In this document: positions 56,759 to 64,000 of the stretch, piece by piece
Layout of the letters: each line of letters opens with the position of its first letter
Position numbering within the stretch: position 1 is the first letter of the stretch
Assembly (NCBI RefSeq): GCF_014692525.1
Contig: NZ_JACNYL010000003.1
Span: 620,001 to 684,000 of the forward strand
Direction: 5' to 3'
Source: Sphingobacterium chuzhouense
GTDB taxonomy: Bacteria; Bacteroidota; Bacteroidia; Sphingobacteriales; Sphingobacteriaceae
DNA length: 64,000 nucleotides
The notes under the pieces: model-generated
Seen by the model: the letters and a program-made list of their open reading frames with translations, nothing else
What the model was told of the DNA's origin: nothing
The model's database searches: none
Program-made: the position numbers and the translations under genes

Positions 56759-58336
56759 ATGAAAAAGATATTTATAGCACTTTCCATATACGCAGGCAGC
56801 TACCTCTTCACAAGCTGCGAAAAATTTTTGGATAGACCCGCACTGGGACAGGAAAATTTAGACACCTATTTTCAAACGGAAGAAGAGGCGTTAAAACAAA
56901 TCGCGGGTTGTTACCAAGGTGTTTTTTGGGATGATTGGTGGCAAGTTGCGCAATTTTATCCCGCATCGGATATGGCAACCGACGATATGTGGATGAACAA
57001 CACTACGCAAAGCCAGAGCAGTTATATACGGACCGCCCATTATCAGAACCCGAGCCAAGACGACTTACTGAAAAACTATTGGCAGTATCGTTACAAGGCT
57101 ATTTTACGGAGCAATGTTGTACTGGAGCGCTTACCGGAGTCTCCGATTACCAATGAGGAATTGCGCGAACGTATCCTTGCAGAAGCCCGCTTTTTACGCG
57201 CTTTTCAGTATTTTGAGCTGGTTAAGAATTTTGGAGGTGTACCCATCATCGAGAGTTTGTCCATGCCTGAAGAGGTACAGGGAGTTACCCGCAATACCCT
57301 TGAGGAATGCTATGCATTTATAGAGAAAGAACTGATAGCCGCTGCTGAGGGGCTACCCGAGAGGAGCAAATATCCATCAGCCGATATCGGGCGTGCTACC
57401 AAAGGTGCTGCACTGGGTTACTTGGGTAAAGTATATCTGTACCAAAATAAAATGGCCGAGGCTGAAGAGGTTTTGGCGCAGGTAATTTCCTCCGGCGAGT
57501 ATGATCTGTTGGACAATTTTGATAAGGTATGGACAATCGAGCATAACAACAGTATCGAATCCCTCTTTGAGGTGCAGTATAGCGATGCCGTAGGTTACAA
57601 TTTAGGTGGCCGTCTTTCGGTAATCACCGGTTCCCGTAATGATAGTGGCTGGTCATGGAGTGGCCCTACCAGCGACCTAGAAAATGCTTTTAAAGCCGCC
57701 GGCGATGAAATACGTTTACGCGCTACCATTATCAAGCATGGGGATGATGTATGGAACGATCTGGGTGAGGCAGCAAAAAACTATGTCATTGCGCCCGCAG
57801 AGCATAAGTCGGCACGGATCAACCGGAAGTTTTACATTCCTCATGCACAACGTGCCGTTCCGTATGATGGCAACCGGAATAAACTGAACCATCGCTTGCT
57901 CCGCTTTGCCGATGTTCTGCTGATGTATGCCGAAGCTGCCAACGCCACTGGTAACGACGGAGAAGCACGCAATGCCCTCAACCGCGTTCGGGAACGTGTC
58001 AATTTAAATCCGGTGAGCAGTAGTGGAGAAGCTTTGCGACAGGCCATTCGCGATGAAAGACGGTTAGAGCTCGCACTGGAACACCAACGGCTTTACGACA
58101 TCCGTCGCTGGAATGACAGCAACGGTAAAAAAGTAATCGCCAATCTCTTCGGTCCCAACGGTTCGTTTGTGCGCTACAATACCGAAATAAGCACCGACAC
58201 CTTTGAGCGCACCAATCAACGGGAGAATAGCAATAAAGGGACTTCCTTTAACGAAAGCAGGGATTTATTGTTTCCGATCCCGAATTCAGAAATTGTTTTA
58301 TCCGAAGGCAGCATTGTTCAAAATCCTAATTTTTGA
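56759..58336 (+). CDS. SusD/RagB-type glycan-binding lipoprotein (third pair)
   Basis: 525 residues with lipobox LFTSC (Cys20). Hallmarks: ILAEARFLRAFQYFELVKNFGG, IGRATKGAALGYLGKVYL, RDERRLELALEHQRLYDIRRW, and the end IPNSEIVLSEGSIVQNPNF. Surface lid protein of the third transporter. It is the last gene of the plus-strand GH2-susC-susD operon. A strong bidirectional terminator follows 25 bp later. Confidence 0.96.
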   Translation: MKKIFIALSIYAGSYLFTSCEKFLDRPALGQENLDTYFQTEEEALKQIAGCYQGVFWDDWWQVAQFYPASDMATDDMWMNNTTQSQSSYIRTAHYQNPSQDDLLKNYWQYRYKAILRSNVVLERLPESPITNEELRERILAEARFLRAFQYFELVKNFGGVPIIESLSMPEEVQGVTRNTLEECYAFIEKELIAAAEGLPERSKYPSADIGRATKGAALGYLGKVYLYQNKMAEAEEVLAQVISSGEYDLLDNFDKVWTIEHNNSIESLFEVQYSDAVGYNLGGRLSVITGSRNDSGWSWSGPTSDLENAFKAAGDEIRLRATIIKHGDDVWNDLGEAAKNYVIAPAEHKSARINRKFYIPHAQRAVPYDGNRNKLNHRLLRFADVLLMYAEAANATGNDGEARNALNRVRERVNLNPVSSSGEALRQAIRDERRLELALEHQRLYDIRRWNDSNGKKVIANLFGPNGSFVRYNTEISTDTFERTNQRENSNKGTSFNESRDLLFPIPNSEIVLSEGSIVQNPNF

Positions 58337-58361
58337 GTCCTTCGGCCAAACATATAAAAAG

Positions 58362-58388
58362 TAAGGCCTAGCTATAAGCTGGGCCTTA
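58362..58388. terminator. Strong bidirectional terminator
   Basis: A 12-bp stem with one G-U pair (58362-58373 with 58377-58388) and a 3-nt loop has five Ts on the plus side and five Ts when read on the minus side. It ends both the GH2-susC-susD operon and the convergent lactonase gene. Confidence 0.9.
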
Positions 58389-58391
58389 TTT

Positions 58392-59249
58392 TTAACCCGA
58401 CACGGGCCAATGTACTTTATTTTCGATATGGCCTTCGTCTTCCAGATTGATAGCATATACCCCTGCATCGGTTCTCTCTCCCAGAGAGGCAGTCGTTATA
58501 AAAAGCGTGTTCATATCCTTACCACCAAAGGTACACGAAGTGGGATTAGGTACAGGCAGTGGAATCTCGCTAACTAGGGCAGACTTGTTTAAATCATATA
58601 CGATTATTTTTGCACCACCCCACAGCGCCACGTATAGTTTGTTCGATTTTGATAAAGTCATGCCATCCGGAGATACATCCTTTTCCACTTCAAAAACAAC
58701 TTTTTCATTTCGAAGCTCACCGTTGCTGTAATCGAAACGGCGAACATTTCCATGTATAGAATCGATGTAATACATTTCCCTATCCGAAAAGGCAATCCCG
58801 TTAGAAATGGTCACGTTCTCCAACAGGACGTTTGCTTCGCTTCCATTGACACGGTATAGCGAAGCATCGGGCAGATGTGTTGCCTCAGCACCATTATTTA
58901 TATTATTCATACTGCCAATCACCCAATTGCCTTCCCTATCCACACTACCGTCATTAAACCTATAGTTCGGTTTCTTTTCAGGCTGTACAACAAAAGTTGT
59001 TTCACGGGTGCTTGTATTCAAGGCATGTATCCCGCTTTCTAAAGCGATTAGTACGATATTTGGGTCATCATGCAGTGCTATACAGCTGATAAATTCGTCG
59101 AACGGAAACTCCTCGGTGTTTTTTATATGCGGTGAATACCTATACATCCGTTTCGATAAAATATCAACAAAATACAAGCTGCTGATACGTTCGTCCCAGA
59201 TGGGCCCTTCTCCTAAAAATAATGGGGTTGCAAATACTTCCTGTAACAT
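58392..59249 (-). CDS. SMP-30/gluconolactonase-family sugar lactonase
   Basis: 285 residues, no signal peptide, six-bladed beta-propeller pattern. Metal ligands of the family are visible: Glu14 (GEGPIWDE), Asn150 (TISNGIAFS) and Asp195 (SPDGMTLS), with Asn99-Asp100 (RFNDGSVD) lining the site. It hydrolyses sugar-1,5- or 1,4-lactones to aldonates. Beside galactonate dehydratase and an SDR dehydrogenase, galactonolactone is the expected substrate, by context. Transcribed divergently from the MFS-dgoD operon, with its own double-box promoter. Confidence 0.9.
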   Translation of the reverse strand: MLQEVFATPLFLGEGPIWDERISSLYFVDILSKRMYRYSPHIKNTEEFPFDEFISCIALHDDPNIVLIALESGIHALNTSTRETTFVVQPEKKPNYRFNDGSVDREGNWVIGSMNNINNGAEATHLPDASLYRVNGSEANVLLENVTISNGIAFSDREMYYIDSIHGNVRRFDYSNGELRNEKVVFEVEKDVSPDGMTLSKSNKLYVALWGGAKIIVYDLNKSALVSEIPLPVPNPTSCTFGGKDMNTLFITTASLGERTDAGVYAINLEDEGHIENKVHWPVSG

Positions 59250-59271
59250 AACTATTTTATATCGATCTATA

Positions 59272-59336
59272 CAAAACTGCTGTAATTTCTGGTATAAAAG
59301 AATGGATTATCGCAAGGAAAAGATGGACTTTTTTGC
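59272..59336 (-). promoter_or_regulatory. Lactonase promoter with 21-bp-spaced double box
   Basis: On the minus strand: TCCAT (59327-59323) inside GCAAAAAAGTCCATC, TCCAT (59306-59302) and -7-like CAGTTTTG (59279-59272, one mismatch at the first T). Spacings are 21 and 48 bp. The predicted leader is under 25 nt. Confidence 0.7.
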
Positions 59337-59351
59337 GAAACTAGGAACACA

Positions 59352-59416
59352 GTAAAATAATCCATCATTTTACTCGTTTTGTTTATTCTATTTGATTTGT
59401 GTTAATGCTACTTTCG
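59352..59416 (+). promoter_or_regulatory. MFS-dgoD operon promoter with double box
   Basis: TCCAT (59361-59365) inside GTAAAATAATCCATCATTTT, and -7-like TACTTTCG (59409-59416, one mismatch), exactly 48 bp from box to box. The downstream box at 21 bp is degenerate (TTTAT, 59382-59386). It shares the intergenic space with the lactonase promoter, facing the other way. Confidence 0.65.
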
Positions 59417-59446
59417 TATTGTTATATCACAGTAGTATAGAATCAT

Positions 59447-60751
59447 ATGAACCAAAGCAACAGACGAGTCGTTTTTTACAGCCTTATTGCCTCTTTGGGC
59501 GGGCTTCTTTTCGGATTTGATATTGCCATCTTCTCGGGGGCTATCCCCTTTATACAGCCTGACCTTGACCTCTCTCCGTCTCAACTCGGATGGGTAGCTA
59601 GCAGCCTATATTTAGGTTGCGCGGCGGGCACCATGACCTTTGGGAAAATCGCCGAGCGACTAGGCCGTAAGAAATCGTTATTTATTGTTGCTTTGATATT
59701 TGGCATTTCCTCTATTGCGATGGGGCTTTCGAACCACATGAATACGATTGTCATCTGGCGCATTATCGCGGGCTTCAGCGTAGGCGGGGCTTCCATCTTG
59801 TCACCGCTCTATATCGCCGAATTAAGCCCGCGGCACATTCGCGGTAAGATGGTATCGATCAATCAATTAGCGATTGTTATCGGCATTCTGATGGCTTATA
59901 TCACCAATTATTATCTATCTTTTACCTCGTGGAACTGGCGGTTGATGTTTATGAGCGGAGCTTTGCCCGCTACTTTATTCTTAATTTTTTTACCTTTTCT
60001 ACCCGAAAGCCCGAAATGGCTATTGTTTAATGGGCAACGGGAAAAAGGCGCAAAAATATTGGGATCGCTTCTTACTGAGGACCAGCTGCAAGACGAAATT
60101 AACCACATAGACCAACAGAAAGAGCAGGAACAAAAAGGTTTTGCAGTTGCGACAATCTTTAAACAGGGATTTGGCTTTCTGCTACTGGTAGCCATTGTCA
60201 TTGCCGTATGTCAGCAGTTTTCAGGTGCCAATGCCGTACTATTTTATGCGCCTATCATTTTCGAAAAGGCGGGAATGGATGTGAGCGGCCAACTTTTTCA
60301 ACAAATCCTGATTGGAAGCATCAATCTTATCGCCACGTTGATTGGTATGCGCTTCGTAGATAAAGTTGGTCGAAAAAGATTGCTACTCATTGGTTCCGGG
60401 GGGATGGCGTTGTTATTAGTGCTCATTGGCTTGTCTTTTGGCGGGACATTCATACCAAGCTATTTATTAAGCTTCTGTGTTATCGCCTTCATCGGTGTCT
60501 ACGCCGCTACGCTAGGGCCCGTTACCTGGGTGGTCATCACCGAAATATTTCCTATGCAAATACGAGAAACAGCTGTAGGGATTGCATCCGCCTTCTTATG
60601 GGTGGCATGCTTTAGTCTCACCTACTTATTCCCTGTCATCATCGATACCTTTACGACATTACAGACATTCCTGTTATTTGCCGGAATATGCTTTGCGTAT
60701 TTTATTTTCATTTTGTCCGCCGTCCGCGAAACAAAAAACAACCGCGTTTAG
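59447..60751 (+). CDS. Sugar-porter family MFS transporter (XylE/GalP-like)
   Basis: 434 residues and twelve hydrophobic helices. Sugar-porter signatures: GGLLFGFDIAIFSGA in helix 1, GRKKSLF after helix 2, IVIWRIIAGFSVGGAS, PESPKWLL before the central loop, QQFSGANAVLFYAP in helix 7, and DKVGRKRLLL. It imports a monosaccharide with protons across the inner membrane. Galactose is expected from the downstream dgoD, by context. First gene of MFS-SDR-dgoD-aldolase, with 46 bp to the SDR. Confidence 0.92.
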   Translation: MNQSNRRVVFYSLIASLGGLLFGFDIAIFSGAIPFIQPDLDLSPSQLGWVASSLYLGCAAGTMTFGKIAERLGRKKSLFIVALIFGISSIAMGLSNHMNTIVIWRIIAGFSVGGASILSPLYIAELSPRHIRGKMVSINQLAIVIGILMAYITNYYLSFTSWNWRLMFMSGALPATLFLIFLPFLPESPKWLLFNGQREKGAKILGSLLTEDQLQDEINHIDQQKEQEQKGFAVATIFKQGFGFLLLVAIVIAVCQQFSGANAVLFYAPIIFEKAGMDVSGQLFQQILIGSINLIATLIGMRFVDKVGRKRLLLIGSGGMALLLVLIGLSFGGTFIPSYLLSFCVIAFIGVYAATLGPVTWVVITEIFPMQIRETAVGIASAFLWVACFSLTYLFPVIIDTFTTLQTFLLFAGICFAYFIFILSAVRETKNNRV

Positions 60752-60797
60752 TAATCGTAGATCTTTCCTTATCATCAAGATTTAATGTAATACATAT

Positions 60798-61586
60798 ATG
60801 CACACAACAAACGACAAAGTAGTAGTTATCACCGGAGCGGGAAAAGGGATTGGCAGAGGAATAGCGGAATATTTTGCCAAAAAACAATGGATAGTCATCC
60901 TGGCCACACGGACGGATCGAGAAGGTCTGCTCGTGCAGGATGCCATCAACAAACAGGGCTATCGGTCCTGTTTTATACAGACCGATGTTTCTGACGAAAA
61001 AAGCATTCAGAACATGGTAAACTACGTAATAGAGAAATACGGTAAAATAGACGCTTTAGTGAACAACGCTGGTATTACCAGGTTCAAGCCTTTGTTAGAA
61101 TGCACCATCGACGATTGGAATGAGCTAATCAATATTGACCTCCGGGGTGTATTCTTATGTTCTAAATATGTTGCCCAAGCCATGGTTACAACAAAGATAG
61201 CGGGTTCGATCATTAATATCTCTTCAAACCATGCTTTCCGCACTTTGCCCAATACAGAGATTTATGCTGCGGCCAAAGGTGGCGTCAATGCAATGACCCG
61301 AAGCATGGCCATTAGCTTAGGACAATATGGAATCCGGGTAAATGCGATTTGTCCCGGCTTTACAGACACGCCGCACTATCAATCGTGGTTAGCAGAAAAA
61401 AATGATGCGCAGACCATTGACGAGGAAATCAAAGCCCTACATGCTGTCGGCGAGATTACAACACCCAAAGATATTGCACAACTGGCATTTTATCTCGCGG
61501 GCGATGAAAGCCAGAAAATTACCGGAAGCGAAATCCTGATCGATGGCGGTCTCACCGCTCGATTGTATAACTCTTCAAAGTTTTAG
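60798..61586 (+). CDS. SDR-family dehydrogenase, probable sugar 1-dehydrogenase
   Basis: 262 residues of the classical short-chain type: cofactor motif ITGAGKGIGRG (11-21), NNAG at 89-92, Ser143 (NISSNHA), Tyr156 and Lys160 (IYAAAKGG), and the C-terminal GSEILIDGG. In a cluster with lactonase, galactonate dehydratase and aldolase it most likely oxidises D-galactose (or a similar aldose) to the lactone. A KduD-type role (ketouronate dehydrogenase) is an alternative, since the PUL also releases unsaturated uronate. The sequence alone cannot decide. Its stop is 6 bp from the dgoD start. Confidence 0.86.
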   Translation: MHTTNDKVVVITGAGKGIGRGIAEYFAKKQWIVILATRTDREGLLVQDAINKQGYRSCFIQTDVSDEKSIQNMVNYVIEKYGKIDALVNNAGITRFKPLLECTIDDWNELINIDLRGVFLCSKYVAQAMVTTKIAGSIINISSNHAFRTLPNTEIYAAAKGGVNAMTRSMAISLGQYGIRVNAICPGFTDTPHYQSWLAEKNDAQTIDEEIKALHAVGEITTPKDIAQLAFYLAGDESQKITGSEILIDGGLTARLYNSSKF

Positions 61587-61592
61587 TAAACC

Positions 61593-62741
61593 ATGAAAAT
61601 CAAAAGTTTCCATTTATATAAGGTTCCTCCACGTTGGTTATTTTTAAAAATAGAGACCGACGAAGGTCTGGTGGGCTGGGGAGAGCCGGTGCTTGAAGGC
61701 CGAGCCGATACCGTTGCCACTGCCGTATCGGAGCTCATCGCTATGATCGGAGATCGAGATATTCTGGAAATAGAAGACATCTGGAACTTGATGTATCGCG
61801 GCGGATTTTATCGTGGCGGCCCTATCCTCATGAGCGCAATCTCGGGTGTCGATCAAGCCTTATGGGATATCAAAGGAAAATTTTACAACGCTCCTGTTCA
61901 TCAGCTTTTGGGTGGAAAATCTCGACATCAAATGGAGGTGTATTCCTGGGTCGGTGGCGACCAGCCAGAAATATTGATAGACGAGGTGCAACGCGTGTAT
62001 GATAAGGGCTTCAGAACCATCAAAATAAATGGTACCGGCAAGCTTCGGTTTCTAGATTCCTACAGCGAAATAGACGCTTTGCTGAATCGTTTGGGAACCT
62101 TACGGGAGCATTTCGGCATGCAGTTAAATATCGCGATCGATTTTCACGGGCGGGTACACCTGCCCATGGCAAAAATCCTGCTGAAGGAGCTCGAAGCGTA
62201 TCGGCCCATCTTCATTGAAGAGCCCCTCCTCTCGCAGAACCTGGAAGGTATTGCTGAATTAAACAAACGTAGCAATATCCCGATTGCACTTGGTGAGCGG
62301 CTGTATTCCAGATGGGATTTTAAACCCGTTTTTGAAGGCAGGGTAGCGGATATCATCCAACCAGACCTGTCCCATGCCGGAGGCATAACAGAATGTAAAA
62401 AGATTGCAAATATGGCGGAGGTCTACGACATCGCCTTGGCTCCCCACTGCCCCTTAGGGCCTATAGCACTGGCCGCGTGTTTACAACTAGACGCCAACGC
62501 CTACAATGCCACGATACAAGAGCAAAGTTTAGGCATCCACTATAACGAAACGAATGATCTGCTGGATTATATCAAAAATCCTGCTGTGTTTGCTTATGAA
62601 GGTGGTTTTGTGGACATACCGACCGGTCCGGGGCTGGGCATCGAAGTTAATGAAGAATATGTTAAACAAATGGCAACGGTTGGACACAACTGGCACAATC
62701 CAATCTGGCGCCATGATGATAATGCAATTGCAGAATGGTAA
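61593..62741 (+). CDS. dgoD: D-galactonate dehydratase
   Basis: 382 residues, enolase superfamily, mandelate-racemase subgroup. It removes water from D-galactonate to give 2-keto-3-deoxy-D-galactonate, in the cytoplasm with Mg2+. By my memory of E. coli DgoD the length and catalytic positions coincide without gaps: Asp183 and His185 (IAIDFHGR), Glu209 (FIEEP), Glu235 (LGERLYSRWDF) and His285 (APHCPLGP). RGGPILMSAISGVDQALWD is also shared. This is the firmest substrate call in the pathway. The aldolase start overlaps its end by 7 bp. No dgoK or dgoA is beside it. Confidence 0.94.
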   Translation: MKIKSFHLYKVPPRWLFLKIETDEGLVGWGEPVLEGRADTVATAVSELIAMIGDRDILEIEDIWNLMYRGGFYRGGPILMSAISGVDQALWDIKGKFYNAPVHQLLGGKSRHQMEVYSWVGGDQPEILIDEVQRVYDKGFRTIKINGTGKLRFLDSYSEIDALLNRLGTLREHFGMQLNIAIDFHGRVHLPMAKILLKELEAYRPIFIEEPLLSQNLEGIAELNKRSNIPIALGERLYSRWDFKPVFEGRVADIIQPDLSHAGGITECKKIANMAEVYDIALAPHCPLGPIALAACLQLDANAYNATIQEQSLGIHYNETNDLLDYIKNPAVFAYEGGFVDIPTGPGLGIEVNEEYVKQMATVGHNWHNPIWRHDDNAIAEW

Positions 62742-63496
62742 ATTTAAGTAGATTCGAAGAAAAATTAAATAACGGGGAGGTTGTGATAGGCCCCTTTTCG
62801 AAGACCTCAGATGCTTCTATGATCGAGGCAATGGGCTATGCGGGTTTCGATTTTATAATCATCGATTTGGAACATGGCCCCAACAGCATTTTAAATGCGC
62901 AGAACCTGGTCAGGGCGGCAGAGATCAGCCATACATTTCCGATTATTCGGGTTCCGGAACTTAACCCATCCCATATAGGCAAAGCTTTGGATATCGGAGC
63001 AAAAGGCGTACAGGTACCGCAGATAACCAGTGCAGAAGAGGCTGCCCGTGCGATTTCTTACGCAAAGTTTGGCCCGCAGGGCGAACGTGGTGTTTGCCGC
63101 TTTGTGCGTGCTGCCAATTTCTCCGATAAAGACCGCTTCGAATATTTTGAACAGGCCAACAAAAATTATGTTATCCTCCAATTGGAAGGCACCGAAGCCA
63201 TTCAGAATCTAGAAGAAATCATCCAAGTGCCGGGTATCGATATTGTTTTCATTGGTCCTTATGATCTCTCTCAGTCGCTGGGTGTCCCCGGGCAGGTCAC
63301 GCATAAGCTTGTTATCGAGAAAATGACAGCGATTATCGATAAGTGTCTGGAAAAAAACATTGTTGTGGGCATTTTTACAGATCAATTGGAAAGCGCACGG
63401 TATTGGAAACGTATGGGCGTTAAATATATTTCTTATTCTGTTGATGTTGGCATCATTCAAGAAGCTTCTAAAACAATCATTAAGGCTATCAGTTAA
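62735..63496 (+). CDS. HpcH/HpaI-family 2-keto-3-deoxy-sugar-acid aldolase
   Basis: 253 residues. A metal-dependent class II pyruvate aldolase: FDFIIIDLEHGPNS with Asp44, Glu46 and His47, Arg72 (IIRVPELN), metal ligands Glu151 (LQLEGTEA) and Asp177 (FIGPYDLSQ), and the long GKALDIGAKGVQVPQ strand-turn. Offsets agree with HpaI (Glu149, Asp175, Arg70). Here it should split 2-keto-3-deoxygalactonate to pyruvate and glyceraldehyde without prior phosphorylation. Similar enzymes act on 2-keto-3-deoxy-rhamnonate or glucarate products, so exact specificity is inference. It overlaps dgoD by 7 bp and is last in the operon. Confidence 0.88.
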   Translation: MVNLSRFEEKLNNGEVVIGPFSKTSDASMIEAMGYAGFDFIIIDLEHGPNSILNAQNLVRAAEISHTFPIIRVPELNPSHIGKALDIGAKGVQVPQITSAEEAARAISYAKFGPQGERGVCRFVRAANFSDKDRFEYFEQANKNYVILQLEGTEAIQNLEEIIQVPGIDIVFIGPYDLSQSLGVPGQVTHKLVIEKMTAIIDKCLEKNIVVGIFTDQLESARYWKRMGVKYISYSVDVGIIQEASKTIIKAIS

Positions 63497-63512
63497 AAAA
63501 GTTTCTTCTTTC

Positions 63513-63671
63513 CTACAGCTTAATACCTTTTAGATGCCTATCAAAATCGATTACCCCGTCTGTTGCTCTTTTGGGAATCAAATGTATATATAGATTACGA
63601 GGAATAGCTACCTCGTGAGGGTCAATAACACTGCTGAATACTCCATTGAAATCTCCATGTTTACATATCAC
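63513..63671 (-). pseudogene. Possible C-terminal gene remnant or very short gene
   Basis: The minus strand has an open frame from GTG at 63671-63669 to TAG at 63515-63513, about 52 codons, ending IDFDRHLKGIKL and containing DPHEVAIPRNLYIHLIPK. It reads like the end of a real protein, but there is no ATG, an in-frame stop lies just before it, and I do not recognise the family. The upstream side is cut off near the MetE-like terminator. A truncated gene is one explanation, chance is another. Confidence 0.3.
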
Positions 63672-63685
63672 AAATTAATTAAAAA

Positions 63686-63711
63686 CCCCTTTAAAAACAA
63701 ATTTAAAGGGG
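63686..63711 (-). terminator. Terminator of the MetE-like gene
   Basis: CCCCTTTAAA (63686-63695) and TTTAAAGGGG (63702-63711) form a perfect 10-bp stem with a 6-nt loop. Read on the minus strand it is followed by TTTTTAATTAATTTG, a good intrinsic terminator 26 bp past the MetE-like stop. Confidence 0.85.
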
Positions 63712-63736
63712 CTCTAACTCTTAGTCAACTCCGTTG

Positions 63737-64000
63737 TTATAGAACCTTTGAAGCTTCCACAAGACGTTTCAATTTAGCATGGGTGACATCAATAGGTACA
63801 TGTCCAAAACCACATTCGCTGGTCAATATCAAGCGGTCGGCTGGAAAGTAATCCAGCGCCGGCTTTATACGCTGACGTATTTCCTCTACAGATTCCAGCT
63901 CGTCACTACGTTGGTCTATTACACCGATCGCCAGGTCTCCTTTAAAATCCCACTGATCAAACAACTCAAGCATGTTGTAACTGAGTGTACAATGCTCCAG
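63737..64000 (-). CDS. MetE-like (cobalamin-independent methionine synthase family) protein, C-terminal part
   Basis: The minus-strand frame is open to the window edge, 87 codons. The visible end begins LEHCTLSYNMLELFDQW, continues AIGVIDQRSDELESVEEI and RLILTSECGFGHVP, and closes with KLKRLVEASKVL. The GVID...E...EI...I pattern and the SECGFG turn with its zinc-type Cys fit the C-terminal barrel of MetE and short MetE-like proteins of the UROD/MetE superfamily. Whether it is a full MetE or a short paralogue cannot be told from this fragment. The start lies outside the window. Confidence 0.8.
   Translation of the reverse strand: MEHCTLSYNMLELFDQWDFKGDLAIGVIDQRSDELESVEEIRQRIKPALDYFPADRLILTSECGFGHVPIDVTHAKLKRLVEASKVL

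Noticed and set aside
60798..61586. SDR as KduD of the unsaturated-uronate pathway
   Set aside because: Not excluded, but KduI, a 2-keto-3-deoxygluconate kinase and its aldolase are absent here, while lactonase, dgoD and aldolase favour a sugar 1-dehydrogenase.
63615..63851. A 78-codon plus-strand frame at the right end
   Set aside because: It overlaps the terminator and the MetE-like coding region on the other strand and resembles nothing.

Overview
The window reads as chromosome of a Bacteroidota bacterium, most probably a Sphingobacteriaceae (Sphingobacterium/Pedobacter/Parapedobacter-like). Grounds: three SusC/SusD pairs, TAnnTTTG-type -7 promoter boxes, weak Shine-Dalgarno sequences, many lipoboxes, Tat-secreted Gfo/Idh/MocA oxidoreductases, and separate nuoC and nuoD genes. 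No rRNA, tRNA, CRISPR array, insertion sequence or prophage gene was seen.

Layout. (1) 1-4092, minus strand: an amino-sugar block of nagA, two Tat-exported Gfo/Idh/MocA oxidoreductases and the start of a FucP/NagP-type sugar transporter. Two near-identical promoter-operator elements carry GTGTACGTACAC or a close copy. (2) 4.2-6.3 kb: a DUF6965-like small protein and a GH123/DUF4091-like lipoprotein whose upstream region has a perfect 10-bp direct repeat at 21-bp spacing. (3) 6.5-22.1 kb: housekeeping and small genes (ABC-F ATPase, TIM-barrel and M14 lipoproteins, pyrC, an isolated nuoC-nuoD pair behind pdxH, UPF0301/AlgH, a membrane AraC regulator, dehydrogenases, DUF1456, HAD phosphatase). 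(4) 22.3-58.3 kb: a large polysaccharide utilisation locus (PUL). A cupin-AraC regulator borders a 19.6-kb minus-strand operon (SusC-SusD-SusC-SusD-SusE-GH30-GH2-GH88-PL8-SGNH). Next come a second minus-strand operon (DUF5107/TPR-GH2-GH88) and a divergent plus-strand operon (GH2-SusC-SusD). (5) 58.4-63.5 kb: a sugar-acid pathway of SMP-30 lactonase, sugar-porter MFS, SDR dehydrogenase, D-galactonate dehydratase (dgoD) and HpcH/HpaI aldolase. (6) The right end holds a possible gene remnant and the C-terminal part of a MetE-like protein.

How it fits together. The PUL encodes a lyase (PL8) and two unsaturated-glucuronyl hydrolases (GH88), three paralogous GH2 exo-enzymes and a GH30 enzyme, which suggests a glucuronate-bearing polysaccharide that also yields galactose. 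The 58-63 kb genes can convert galactose through galactonolactone, galactonate and 2-keto-3-deoxygalactonate to pyruvate and glyceraldehyde without sugar kinases. No sulfatase is present in the window.

The most striking observation is a shared promoter architecture. Five promoters, those of the large susC operon, the DUF5107 operon, the GH2-susC-susD operon, the lactonase and the MFS-dgoD operon, each have two TCYAT-type boxes exactly 21 bp apart. The first base of the upstream box is exactly 48 bp from the first base of a TAnnTTTG-like -7 box. This joins depolymerisation, import and central catabolism into one predicted regulon. The AraC-family protein at 22322-23221 is the leading candidate regulator, by inference.
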